From contig BLAL01000012.1 of assembly GCA_015698045.1 (NCBI GenBank), positions 2,170,001 through 2,234,000 on the forward strand: a stretch of DNA of 64,000 nucleotides, in the 5' to 3' direction. The notes beneath the pieces were generated by a model. That model was not told where the DNA came from and did no database searches. It saw only the letters and a list, made by a program, of their open reading frames with translations. Source of the stretch: Rhizophagus clarus. Its lineage: Eukaryota > Glomeromycota > Glomeromycetes > Glomerales > Glomeraceae. The position numbers and the translations under genes are program-made. How positions within the stretch are numbered: position 1 is the first letter of the stretch; each line of letters begins with the position of its first letter. Of the stretch, positions 23,231 to 35,732 are shown piece after piece.

Positions 23231-25559
23231 TGTCGAAAAGGTGAGCTATGATAATGATCATTCTTTAATATAAGTACACAATTACTAATGTTAAATATCT
23301 CATTCAACCTAGAAACTCGGTGATATCTCAGAAACCCTGAAAACTAGAAAATGGTTCTAAGTCAAAATGGTCTTAAATCAAAAATGGCCTTGCTGAGATG
23401 TAAAATTCCTAAAATTCCTTATTAACTTTTTCTGCACTTTGAGTTAGAGCTTTCGCCATTTCTATCAATTAAATTTCATAGCTTTAATTGTATTGAAATT
23501 TTTATACGTAATATAATAATATAAACTAATAAACTAATAAAAAACTTTTATTAATTTGCTTATAAGTTATATAATTTTAAATTGCGTGACTTTCAAGAAA
23601 TGTCACGATCAAACTACTGTCTGAAAAAAAAAAGATGAAGACTTGCACAGTTGCTGTCTTTATTATCTCACAAATGCAAAGTAAACACGAGTACAATATC
23701 GATAAAATATCTGGAATTGTGGCAGATGCGGAATAATGATATTTCATCTTACCAGTCAGATGTATACTTTTTGATAGATATCGCCGTGAAATTTAAATAT
23801 GTATAGGTTAAAATATAACACAGAATTTTAGTATACTTCTTAATAGATTAAAACGTATATGACTTTTTTAATAAAATTATAAATTTTTTTTTTTCATTAA
23901 AGCAAACTTTATTTATTTATATTTTCTACTTTACACTTTTTATTATAAATTTATAATAATATAATAGATACTTTGTAAAATAAAAGAAGCTATATTGGAT
24001 ATGATTTTATTATGAAAAAGGTAAAAGTATCAATTCATAAAATTATTAAAATAAGATTATGTATTTGAATGATAAAAATAAGGATAAGTATTTTCATTTG
24101 TATTGCTAGTATAAAGTGAAGGAAAACGCATAAAAGGGTTATTAATTAAAACTGGTCATTTAAAAGTATGAGATGAAGGAGGATATGTAGCAGAATTGTA
24201 ACCTAAACAAGGGAGCGCATTTGTTAATAAGTTAAAGAAAGATATGAATTAAGAATTAAAGGAAAATGTGAAGTTGGAAGAGAATATGTGTTATATATAT
24301 TGGAGAAATGAGTTGTTGAGTTATAAATTAAAGGATAATGTGTGGTTGAATATATAGGAGGATCAGTAAAAGGGATTAGAAATATTCAAATTCAGTTCAT
24401 TTGAGACGTTTACTTACTGCTATTAAATAATAAAATTTTGTTTATTTACATTAAATCAAATTAGTAAGCAAATGATATTTACACTTTTATTACCATGTTT
24501 GGCTTTACAAATCTGATCAGTTTTTTGTTTTTAAATAGATGGCATATTCAAATTTAATGCTGTATTATTTTCTCAAAGTATTCTACTTGGTTTGCAGGAT
24601 TTTGCAACAGATTTTGAAGGAGCTTCTGATAAAGAATTCAAATTTCTTTGTTGCAATTCACTTGGATGAAAAGGATCAATTATGACCTCATCTTCTTGAT
24701 ATAAAAAATCACATTTCCTATAAAATAATGATAAAGAAATATGTGGTTATTAAAATAATGATTTTTAAACATTAATACATTTGCATACCCTTTTCATTAT
24801 ATTCTCTAAAAAGCCACTTCAGTACTTTCTTGGTAAATGTTATAATTTTTAATTATGTACCCTATTTTGTCAAGAAACACTTTACTTTGTAGGTTTCACC
24901 TAGAATATTATCTATTATTGTACGCTCAGTGGACAAGGTAGACAATTAATTTTTGATTACAGATCAACAACAGATAAAAATCTTTTAATGTACAATTTAT
25001 TAATCAATCACCTATCAATTTATTATCGTACATTGCATACATTGTTTGCAAAAATATAACTACATCTTATCAAGAGAGATTAATCCCGTTATCAAATAAT
25101 TATCTTCTATTTGTTTTCTATTGCAAAGAATCTGTTTCAGAGCAGCTACTCGCAAGATTATACGCAAGATTATATAATTTACATAAAGCATATAGAAATA
25201 GTTTTACAGATAGTTTTTTTATAAGATTATGTATCACATCAGGTAATTGATATAATCGCTTTTTTATTTTCGCAACTGCAGAATTTGCTTGTTAAATTAA
25301 CGGTAATACTAGAATCAATATCTAAATACACTATTAAGAACTCATAAGAAGTCAAATTTTTTTCTTCAGAACTAAGATTCTTATTTCTGGAATAAATCTT
25401 TAACCTGGGATCTGACATTTTCATTTTTCAGGTTTCCATTTTTTCACACTTTACGAATTTCGAATTAAGTCACAAAAATTTTTAAAGATAAATGTTGTAC
25501 AAAATAAACCTGACCAATAAATTCATCGGGTCACGTTACCGAAAATTTTTTTGGTGGTG
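23231..25559. other. Intergenic region with decayed debris
   Basis: After the possible extra exon of the preceding gene (to about 23360), the region is AT-rich. Between about 24170 and 24370 a purine-rich stretch (GGAGGATATG, AAGGAAAATGTG, AAGGATAATGTG) looks like a decayed internal repeat of Lys/Glu codons. A 61-codon minus-strand frame at 25239-25424 has no domain. Nothing else is callable. Confidence 0.3.
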
Positions 25560-26340
25560 TTTTGGGTAGTTAAACGATCACACCTGCCGAATCTGCCTCA
25601 ACCGCACCTATTCCTTCAACCCATGTCTAAACAATACAAGAGCCCGAATTTTGGGCATACCTAATTCTTTAAATGTTTCCTCTAGAAACGGTTCAAAAAA
25701 TACACCCGCATCAATCTAGGACTAACCTAAACATGACCTTGATCCCGAGAAATTTTGGTAATTACGGAGGCTGATAAGAAAAGATGGGATGGCGAATCCT
25801 TCCGTGATGACTTGGAGACTGATATGTGATTTTATTGTAAAGTAATAAGAAGGAAGGAAGATCCTAGGAAATATCATAAATTTCTAACAGATCGCGAAAG
25901 GTTGATCGGTATTGCGTCGTGGTATTTTAGAGAGCGCATGGCTCGATGATCTTATGAAAGAATGGAAAAAATCCATACCCAATTTATACAAGTTTTCGGC
26001 CAGGCTTCTTCCGGTGATTCCTCCGGTCGAAAAAATACCAAGGTAAGTTGCCTCACCTATTCCTCAACCGAGAGCCCAGTCCATGACCAAGCATATTTCC
26101 ATAATAAAGTCTTAAAGCTTTTTAAGTCAAAGTGACGAATCCGAAGATGTCTATCGTTGCAAGACAATATCTTCACTTTGTCCATCATGCGAGACAAACC
26201 ATAAACGAATAATGTAGGTGAATATAAGAAAAAAAGGGGCAGAAATTTACGTTGCATGTATAAAGGACTAAGCACTGACGCTGATAGCATAGGCGATCAT
26301 GTGGGACTGATCACCTGAAACGCGCCGGTAAAATTCTTGC
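25560..26340 (+). pseudogene. Decayed mobile-element coding region, gag-like style
   Basis: This stretch is clearly richer in GC than its surroundings. The plus strand reads as a charged protein broken by stops: DGESFRDDLETDM, then IRRKEDPRKYHKFLTDRERL and IGIASWYFRERMAR, then YERMEKIHTQFIQVFGQASS. Several in-frame stops (for example after DLETDM and after RERMAR) show it is dead. The arrangement resembles gag-like or ORF1-like proteins of retroelements common in these genomes, but no zinc knuckle, protease or reverse transcriptase is seen, so the class is a guess. Confidence 0.4.
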
Positions 26341-26901
26341 CGAAGGAATAGATTCACAACTCATGCAGATTCGAATTTTAATTGTTAATAGATGAGGCGT
26401 AATGGAAGCGTGAATCGGAAGTATTGTTTTAGTTTTTAAAATTTTGGCCAATTTTTGGTCAACACGATAGATCCAAAATTATTTCTTCCGTGGTGAAATA
26501 CACAGAAATTTCAACGTAGAGAAAATATTTGCTACAGCATTTTTCTTTTGGTATTGGCTTCATATTCTTGTGTTGTTTTATATTTAAAAAATAATTTAGC
26601 TATGTCTTTTTTCCAAGATAAGTTATTTGGCATTACCATTAATTAAGCACAAATCATGAGTTTTAAAATAATCTCTATCATTGCTTCCTGAGTGGCACAA
26701 AGCGGATTTTTTTCTTCATGTATGGGAATTGATTATTTTATTTTAGAAATCAGAAGAGGTATAGTGAAAAAATTAGTACTAGGTAAGCTTTGAACTTAAT
26801 TATGCTAGCTAATTTTCATGCTTTATTGAAAATATGTATTCATTTACATAATAAGCTTTGATTATACCAACACTTAGTATATTTTTTTCAAACAGCAAAA
26901 G
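26341..26901. other. Intergenic DNA downstream of the deaminase gene
   Basis: AT-rich, with no gene or repeat recognised. It should contain the 3' end of the minus-strand deaminase transcript. Confidence 0.35.
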
Positions 26902-28159
26902 TTAAAAATTAGGGAAATCAAGGGTTAAATTTTTAGAATAAAAATCTATATAATCTTCATCAGGGTTATCGCTTTCAGAATCCCTTCCCCTACTTTTTTC
27001 TCTACTATCAGATCGGTTTGTTTCATCCTTTATGACTTGATCGAGTTTCTCAATCAAATATGACAAAGATTTCTCATTGAAGTCGGAATTTCCTTTTATA
27101 TTTGGAAGTTTCCATGAATGATAAATCTTCTTATGACTTCCAGGAATGATGATATTATATCCATTATCGTTTGCAAATTTAATATACGATTCGCATAAAT
27201 AGCAACACCTTTTAGATACTGCTATAAATGTCGTCCTCTTATTATTCCTCTCTATAATATCGGCCACTATGTTCATTTCTGCGTGTAAACATACAGATAG
27301 CAGATAGTTTAACATCTTCAAAATCGAGTAGTATTTCATTATTGATGACGCCGTAAATACTTCTTAGCCTATTTGCTATTACAGGATCTTTCAAACATGT
27401 TTTCTTGAAATCTTTGTACTTTATTGGATCAGGAATAAACCTTTTGATAATATTTGACCATGAATATATATATTTATCATAAGAAGTAGGATCCAACTTT
27501 CGCAATCTCACATTAGAAAATAGCTTTTTATATTCTTCATTACGTGCGCAATTTACAATATCTTTCAAAGACCCATGATAAGATGCCACTTTTTTGAGAT
27601 GTTCTAGAAAGATTTTTGGGGTATTAGGCTTTGCTTTGATGGATTGATAAAACCTGTAACAATTTAAAGACAATCTAAATAGATTCACATTATCTATATT
27701 ATTAACATCAATTGATGCAAATTTCACGAATTGACTAACATATTCATTTTGTGGATTTTGAGTTATGTCTCTCTTGAGTTTTTCAAATCTAGTTTGGAGC
27801 TTAGAAAAACAGTACACCATTACATCCCTATAAAATGCCTGTACATCTCCGTTTTCCAACGATTTTCCTTGAAAGGGATGTTCAGCTATATTTTTCAGGT
27901 ATCGCTCGATTTTTCTCATATAATTATTATCTTCTTCTGACCATATACCATTCTTAGAAATCAAAATTATACTTTTTTCGGCGAGTACTATCAACCTTAC
28001 AGCCACCACTTCTTTATCTCTTGCCAGTATTGTTGCAATGTTGCAAGAAAACTTATCATCTACTGTCGGGTTAAAGTCTTCGACTCTTTCTTCGCCGACG
28101 ACAAAAAAAAGACCCGAAGCGACACACAATTTACCATAAAATTCTTTTTCTCTCAACAT
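26902..28159 (-). pseudogene. OTT_1508-like deaminase-family gene split by a 7-bp duplication
   Basis: A frame from ATG 28159 runs 305 codons to 27242. The overlapping next frame carries the family's conserved end to TAA 26902. The second frame shows the deaminase zinc-site elements: an H-A-E motif at about 27283 and a C-C-x-L-C motif at about 27200, followed by GSHKKIYHSWKLP and an acidic/Ser-Arg tail. The upstream half is the helical region usual for the fungal members (WSNIIKRF, FKKTC). At 27294-27307 the plus strand has CAGATAG twice in tandem; this 7-nt duplication is exactly where the frame changes, so it is the probable lesion. These zinc-dependent deaminase-fold proteins are expanded in some fungi; substrate unknown. 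It could instead be an assembly or sequencing error in an intact gene. Confidence 0.75.
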
Positions 28160-29534
28160 CAGTTTTTTTGGTTGTCTCAGCAGCCTTCGTCAAAAGAATC
28201 GAACGACTTTCCCACGTTGTGTTTTTTTTTTGACTGAAATGTATTATCAAAATTAGATCAGTTGATTTAAATAGTATCGATCAAAAATGCCCAAGCCCCA
28301 ATTCTGATTTTGATTATATGTTTGGATTGGTTAATGGATTTTGTGATCAAAAATCTGAACAATCAGAACCTAATATCCATTGCGTCATTACGAGTAAGTA
28401 TAATTTGTGATTTTTTTTTTCTTAATTCTTTATCTACTTAATCTGTTCTTTTTATATCCTTGGCAGTGTTTGAAAGTTCTGCCAAGCTGCTTCGCTTCAG
28501 CGAAACCCGAATACAAGATTTGAACCAATCGAAGAAATAAGATTTGTGTATTTTTACAATCATTATTTTTTTACTTGTCTAGCTTACATTATTGTCACTT
28601 TTAGATCGAATTTGGTTGTCTATGAGAATGGACAAGAAGGTGATTTTTGTTCCGGCTCACATATGAAAAGGATTACCATTGATTGCAGCTGTAATTTTTC
28701 TGACCAATTCCCTCATTTAATTGCATCATGTCACCAGCACCATTACCTCGTCAATCCCCATCCCCTCTCCAGAGGCAGGGAGTCGCGATCGAACTTTATG
28801 ACGTTCAAGCAAGCAATTTTTATTGCAATGTGAATCATAAATCTTATATTCTTGCTTCTAATGCTAACGATCAGCAACAAAATATCTTTTAAAATAAGTA
28901 ATTATAAAAAATATACGGTTTAAATATAATACTTTAGCATTCTTGTTTATTTGTATAAAGTAAGGCTCTGTGTAATATATATATATAAAATTAATTAATA
29001 ATAGAAATAATTTGAATGTACAAAACTGAAAATTATAAATAACAGATAGTGTAAATAATTATTTTAAGAAGAGTAATTCTTATAATAAAGTTAATATTTT
29101 GCGAAGCTTTGTGAAATGTTCTTTACAAACGACCCAAATATTATAGAGGAAGAATCTTCAAAATTTGGGAATTTCTAGTGAAGTATTGATTGCGAAATTC
29201 GATTATAATATTTGGTATTTCGTTTTTCAGTACTGTTCCAATATCGCGAACCTTCAAGCTCTGTATTAATACAACCTGCCTCAGTTTCACGTTCTTAGCC
29301 TCAAGCTCTCAACCCTGGACTTGAGTTTAGCATTATGCCTCGCTCTTGTTTTTAACTTTGCAATTCTCGACCACGAACTTTGCATCCTGTCCTTAAACCC
29401 TAATACCTAATGTTTTTGTTGTATCTTTTACAACATGTTGCATCAAAAGAAAAATAATCACTAATTTCTACGTCTCTTTGGTAAGTGTTACTTGCTAAAT
29501 ACGAATTACGAAAAAACGTTAATACAATGAAGAA
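28160..29534. other. Intergenic region with small decayed stretches
   Basis: Directly upstream of 28159 is the likely promoter of the deaminase gene. The plus strand at about 28265-28390 is open and coding-like (CPSPNSDFDYMFGLVNGFCD) and ends at a GTAAGT donor, but no partner exon is evident. A 95-codon frame at 28546-28833 lacks a recognisable domain. The remainder is AT-rich. Confidence 0.3.
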
Positions 29535-30345
29535 GACGCGTGTAATTAATGATATTATTGGTAATTAGGTTGATACAATGTGAGATGCACTATCTTCAAC
29601 TTTAATATTGCGAGCATTCATGACATTGTCTGATATGATAGCAGACATATGTTCTGGTCCTTTTTTTCAAGTATATCATCTATTTTTTTTTTTTTTCAGC
29701 CAAATAATAAACAGTAGTATGTGAATTTAATAATATATCGGAGAGCTGGTACAAATATTCTTTGTGCGATGGTATAAGAATGATAAAATTCCAATAATAA
29801 GATTGATGATTACCTGAATTATCACATTTGGATGAAAAATCTTACATTAAACCGACGATTCTTCAGCTGGCATACAAGTCACTAGAATGTTTATCAAGAT
29901 CAGCTCGTACATTATTACTATTAACGCGGTTTTCAAGGTGATTGGGTGTGTTGATAGATTATATAGATTATAACCAACATTTATGTAACTCCTTTTTCAA
30001 CGATTCTATAGGATAACCGCAAAGAATTTAATTAAAGCACGATTAATTCTGTTAATTCGGCCTTCAGGAAATTCATTAGAATCGCGAAAATCTCTATATT
30101 TGTCTTTATAGATGTTTGTCCTAGGGAGTACCCAATTTCCTTATTTTTCGTAGGAGTATTTTCTCATTCTGCAATTTTTTGTTTATATTCACGGAGTATA
30201 AGTGCTGGTGCGTTTGAGCGATGGTTGGCAGGATGTTCTTCAAAAACTGGTGTCATGTTGTTGAACAGTACTTGTATTTAGTTCTACTTTCCGGGCGTAA
30301 TGGCATCCCTTCTCTCAAAGTGAAGCCAAATGGATCCTAAAGGTC
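29535..30345 (-). pseudogene. hAT-family transposase relic (BED finger to DUF659 part)
   Basis: Read on the minus strand from 30345, the order of pieces matches a hAT element. A decayed BED zinc finger (SIWLHFEREGMPLRPESRTK then KYKYCSTT, first Cys of the CxxC pair lost) is followed by FPEGRINRINRALIKFFAV at about 30075-30015. Next comes a DUF659-like piece, GPEHMSAIISDNVMNARNI, at about 29660-29600, and HCINLITNNII at about 29580-29545. Several stops and frame changes separate them, and the catalytic end and terminal repeats are not seen. The copy is dead. The family call rests on the order and spacing of three separate motifs. Confidence 0.65.
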
Positions 30346-30825
30346 TCCCGTCAACATTCACCTTTTTTTATCTTTAGAATTTTGTTTTTTACTTTAAATT
30401 AAACAAACGAACACGTTGAAAAAAAAACCCTCCATTTGTAATTAAATACTAAAATTCTTATAAATAAAAAAATATTGATTGAAAATCAAAAAGTTTTAAA
30501 TCGCGATAATCTAATAATTTTATTGGATAAAATGGATCTGCAGTTTACAATGTTTCAAAAACCAGTTTCGCCTGCAAACTTTTATTTGTATTTGATTTAT
30601 TTTTGCAAGAGTATACATACAATCAATAATAATTTAACTGCATATATTAATAATTTATATACTATATATGTATATGCATCGATTGTATCATGATTTCATG
30701 ATTTTAATGCAGTAAAAAAAAATTTGTATTTGTATTAAAATATTTATTCTATGCAAATTTCTAACAGTCTATTTAATAAAATTATATAATTATTACAGAT
30801 GTTCTTTCGTTCTTTCTAATTAATA
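30346..30825. other. Intergenic DNA downstream of ORC6
   Basis: AT-rich. A short chance-like open frame at 30475-30693 has no domain. It should hold the 3' end of ORC6. Confidence 0.35.
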
Positions 30826-31834
30826 TCAATCCATTCTTTTTGATATTTTTTGCATAATCTTTTCACGCCAATCAAGATAATCAATATACAACTGCGTTTC
30901 CCAGTAATTGATGATTTTCTAAAATAATACAAAATTATTAATACATATACATACATATACATACTCATCTCATAACTTACCATTTCTCCCTGTGAACTAC
31001 TCGGTCCAATACAAGAAATTTCTTCTTCTTCAGGTTCTATACCTTTATCAACCGATTTTGAATCGTCTTCATGTTGTGATTCATGTTGTATATTATTTGA
31101 TTCTGTCTCTTCATCTTGTAATTTTCGTTTTCTACCTCTTCTTGTCTCTTTACTATTATCATTCGTTTTACCTTCATTACCTTTAGGTTTAGACCTTTTT
31201 TTAAGAGGTACTGGTTTTTTTAATGCTAACCTAACCCCAGCTTTTTTTTGTGATCTAAGTTCATCGATGTAACTTTTACAATATTTTTCAACAAGCCTTG
31301 TATATTTATTTGATTCAGCACGAGTAATTGTAACCTCTGGTAAATCAATTAACTCTTGTAAAGTTATTCGATTCTGAAGATCCTACATGTTATAAAAAAG
31401 AAGTACCCGATTAACAATGATAATACGTGCATGTGGGCACTCTATTTAAAAACGAAAAAAAAAAAAAAAAAAAATACTTGCTTTAAATGCCTTACAAACA
31501 CACCAAAATATGGCAACTTTAAATACGTCATCATTCCAATCTATTGCTTTAATATTAGCATTTGTTAAATCTTTTGTCCAATTATTTTTGAAAATTTCAA
31601 ACATGGATTCAAGATATTGTAAAGTTTTTGGACATCCAAAACGCGTTGCCAATAGATCAAAACTTAAATTGGAAATATTTAAAGTTTTCTTGACATATGA
31701 AAGAGAAGAATAATAATTTTGTTCTGTTGTACTAGCAAGTTTTACTATTGAACGTTTATCAAACGGAATTCTTAACCTTCATAAAAAAAAAAAGAAAAGA
31801 TCTAATTAGTCATATATGTTAGTACATATTGTTT

Positions 31835-31865
<31 letters not shown>

Positions 31866-32063
31866 GAATATATACGTTTCACACGCGACGTGAATACAAA
31901 GTGCGGGTTTACAACTAGGCCAATGTGTAATAAGTTTCGAGTCTATTTTCCTTTCGACTTCCTTTTGAATTTCATAAGCTTTCGTTTTAATTTCTACTTC
32001 ATCGTTTTGAAGTCCAAGTTCGCGTATCACGTTTGTAAAAATTGCTGTATTTCGTCTCAACAT
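30826..32063 (-). CDS. ORC6: Origin recognition complex subunit 6, four exons
   Basis: Exons 32063-31876, 31776-31482, 31382-30981 and 30918-30826 join in frame to 325 residues. ORC6 is the smallest subunit of the complex that marks replication origins and helps load the MCM helicase. The N-terminal half has the cyclin-like TFIIB-fold layout of the family: an ELGL-containing first helix, PFDKRSIVKLASTTEQNYY, LATRFGCPKTLQYLESMFE, WNDDVFKVAIFWCVCKAFK. A basic, disordered linker (KKRSKPKGNEGK, RRGRKRKLQDEE) follows. The C-terminal tail NYWETQLYIDYLDWREKIM matches the conserved tail that binds the rest of the complex. Intron 2 is GC-AG. The gene lies in the same orientation as the RAD18-like gene, about 560 nt downstream of it. 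Confidence 0.9.
31383..31481 (-). other. GC-AG intron in ORC6
   Basis: The second intron starts GCAAGT on the minus strand after AAA and ends ACATGTAG. A GT donor two codons away (A|GTATTT) would break the frame, whereas the GC donor leaves both exons in phase 0 (483 coding bases before it). GCAAGT after a purine-rich exon end is the usual form of GC-AG introns. Confidence 0.8.
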
Positions 32064-32621
32064 TTCGTTTTATTCTAAATCAAAATATAAATTAAAACAC
32101 AAATATGAAAGGAAAAACGTGAAATTGGAAATGAATATCAAACAACGAGTTTTTTTATTTTCGCGTTTTGATTTACCGCACGTGATTGCGATTACGTGAT
32201 TTTAGCTGACTTAAATTTTCTCATTTTTTCCCAAAATAATTTTACAAATTTGCAAAGATAAAAACAATTAATTCAATTTAATTAAATATCATGTTCTTAT
32301 GTCTTAAATTAAATTATGTAAACAATCTTTTAATATAAAAAATATAAAAGAGAGCATGTTGAAAATAATTGTTGTCCATTTAGAATCTTACTTAATATTA
32401 TATAAGGTAGTACATGAAAATAAACTAGATTTTGTAAAATTATTGGCATCATTATAAAACATTATTTTAATTGTGCCAAACGAACCATAATTATTTAGAC
32501 AATTAATTTTCAAATTTGACAAATTTGGTTACAAGAATGATTCCATAAATATCGCTTTTGGCCTTTCTTGTAAAATGGATAGCAATTAGAGAGTTGGCGT
32601 TTTAGTATGAGAAATATGTTG
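32064..32621. other. Spacer between RAD18-like and ORC6 genes
   Basis: About 560 nt carrying the presumed ORC6 promoter and the 3' end of the RAD18-like gene. A CACGTGA E-box-like word lies at about 32180. No open frame is credible. Confidence 0.35.
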
Positions 32622-33930
32622 TTAACGCGACATTTCCTTTCGTTTCTTGTTGTTTATAGCTTGTTTGGTCAAATCCGCAAATTGACCTCCATATTTACAA
32701 AGTAAAAATAAATTTTTAATTAAGGCATGATAAAATTCTAAAATTCAAATTTATAAATAAAAATCATATGAAAAAGGATATCATAAGATTTGATTCCTTC
32801 TGGACTGTTTAATGACTTCTTAATTAAATTAGCTTTTTTTACTTCGTCACTTTGTTGAGCTTTTTCCCATTTTTTCACTTGTCTTAATAATTCTCCTTTA
32901 CTCTTTGGGTTTGTCGCATCAACATTTGAGTTATAAAGATTTATGTAATAAGAATGACGAGCTGCCATTTCATTTTTAGATCCGTGTGTTAACAAACCCT
33001 CCTCCTTTATTATTTAAAAGTATTATTAAATTTGGACAATTTTAGTTATAAGTTTTGGTTATGATCAATTATTAATTACCTTTAATAGACTTCTCAATTT
33101 TTTATCATTCATTACAGAATATGCAATTTTTGGTTTTTTGAATAGCTTGGTTGAACTTTTATTATCATTACCATCTATTCGTCTTCTCTTCTGCTCGTTA
33201 TCATTCATATTAAAAGATGATTTTTCCAATGTTCGTTTTGATTTAGTTCTTTCTTCAACAGGTGAAACAACAGATGAAAAGTCGGAATTACAATCAGAAA
33301 TTGACATGAAGGATTCTGACTCCTTTGTTGCAATTGTTGGTTCTTTCATTTCTCCGCGACTTAATCTTTTTTTGGCTTGTTTACCAAGAGAATATAAATT
33401 CGTAATTAATCCCCTAAATAATGCAAAAAGTGAATAAAACAGGCCATGTTACATGATGTAAATAACAAACGCGCGTTCAATTATAATTATTTTATCCAAA
33501 TGGGATGATACCTATTAGTTTTATATTCTTTAATAATCTCCTCTAACAAAGTATTTTTACACAGTTGTGTAAAAGTTGTAAAAGAATTTTCACAAATAGG
33601 ACAACATAATCCAGTTGTTTTGTTATTACAATCAAACTTGGCACAACCAGCACAAAACGTATGCTGACACTTTGACGACATGGGAAGGTCGTAAAAGTCA
33701 TTACAAACAGGACATTTTAATTCCAATTCTAATTTTGTTAATTCGTCGTCCGAATCAGAATCAGAATCGGAGTCAATATCAACTTGTCGCGTATTATGTT
33801 GAGGAGAAGTAGGACGAGATGTTGTAAGGTGAAGTTCTTCTGAAAAGGGATCAACGTCAACAGAGTCAATTGAAGTTAAACTATTCGTAAGCGATAAACA
33901 AGCTGGTGTTGTAGCGATGGAATATTGCAT
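32622..33930 (-). CDS. RAD18: RAD18-like RING E3 ubiquitin ligase, four exons
   Basis: Exons 33930-33512, 33413-33080, 33004-32782 and 32701-32622 encode 351 residues. Rad18 with Rad6 monoubiquitinates PCNA at stalled forks. A RING finger at about 73-113 has C73, C76, C88, H90, C93, C96, C110 and C113, after an acidic Asp/Ser run. A disordered basic linker leads to a SAP-like block at about 252-300 (GLLTHGSKNEMAARHSYYI, LYNSNVDATNPKSKGELLRQ, VKKWEKAQ), the Rad18 pattern. The end KYGGQFADLTKQA also fits. I see no UBZ finger between RING and SAP and the protein is shorter than yeast or human Rad18, so a RAD18-related ligase is possible. The last intron (32702-32781) is AT-AC. Neighbouring ORC6 also serves replication. 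Confidence 0.85.
32702..32781 (-). other. AT-AC (U12-type) intron in the RAD18-like gene
   Basis: On the minus strand the intron starts ATATCCTTTT, a full match to the minor-spliceosome AT-AC donor, and ends TTTTTAC. TGCCTTAAT, a near match to the U12 branch site TTCCTTAAC, sits about 18 nt before the end. Removing these 80 nt keeps phase 1 on both sides and joins SPEGIKSY to CKYGGQFADL. No GT donor of acceptable quality gives a frame-preserving alternative; GTCCAG upstream would remove conserved codons. Confidence 0.85.
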
Positions 33931-34644
33931 GTTGTTAGTTTTAATTTGAAAGGAATAGTAGTTATAAGTAGAGTAAGTAGAGTAAAAGAGTAAACGTCGG
34001 TTTATTATTTATCTTATTTACACAATTACACACGAAAAACACGAAAAAATTACAGTATTTTTTTACGCGTCTTGGATTAACAGATTGACACTACTTGACA
34101 ATTGATTATAAACGTTTGTACCGTATCACCAACCAAATTTCTGCAGAATTATGAATTTGACCAGAATTAAGAGATTTTACAGTAGCCAATCAGAATTCTT
34201 ACTAAATAACCAATAAAATTAAACTATCTGCAAGTCATATAATTAAATAATAAATTAATTAAAATTATATTACCTATGTATTATTATATATTAATAAATA
34301 ATATGAATCTAATACTTTTAATACTTTAACTGCAATCTATTCAATGCAATCTAACAAACAATAACAATTAACACTTTTTTTTAATAAAATATAGGATCTA
34401 ATACTTTCATTTAATTATTATGTATTTAATTTTAATTAATCAAAATATTTTATCAGTAAACAAAGTGGGGATTTTTTTTTTCTTGATTTGATGATAATAA
34501 AAATTAAAAAAAAATAAAAATAAAAATAAAAATTTCTAACATTTAAAATTAAATTAAATTAAATTAAATTAAATTAAATTAAATATATTAACAAAATGAA
34601 AATTTTCTAAAACTCTTTTTAAAAAAGAATTATTTTTTCTTACC
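33931..34644. other. Spacer between adenylate kinase and RAD18-like genes, with AAATT repeat
   Basis: AT-rich spacer. A pentanucleotide tract of TTAAA/AAATT units lies at about 34541-34586. It carries the presumed promoter of the RAD18-like gene (33931-34130) and the 3' end of the adenylate kinase gene. A GTAAGA donor directly follows the adenylate kinase stop, so a 3'-UTR intron is possible. Confidence 0.45.

Positions 34645-35732
<1,088 letters not shown>

Noticed and set aside
28760-28800. tRNA-like T-arm on the minus strand (GTTCGATCGCGAC)
   Set aside because: No matching acceptor stem, anticodon arm or A box could be placed nearby.
32738-32781. Read-through end of the RAD18-like third exon
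   Set aside because: The added residues come from the AT-AC intron and end in a chance stop; removing the intron gives a family-like C-terminus.
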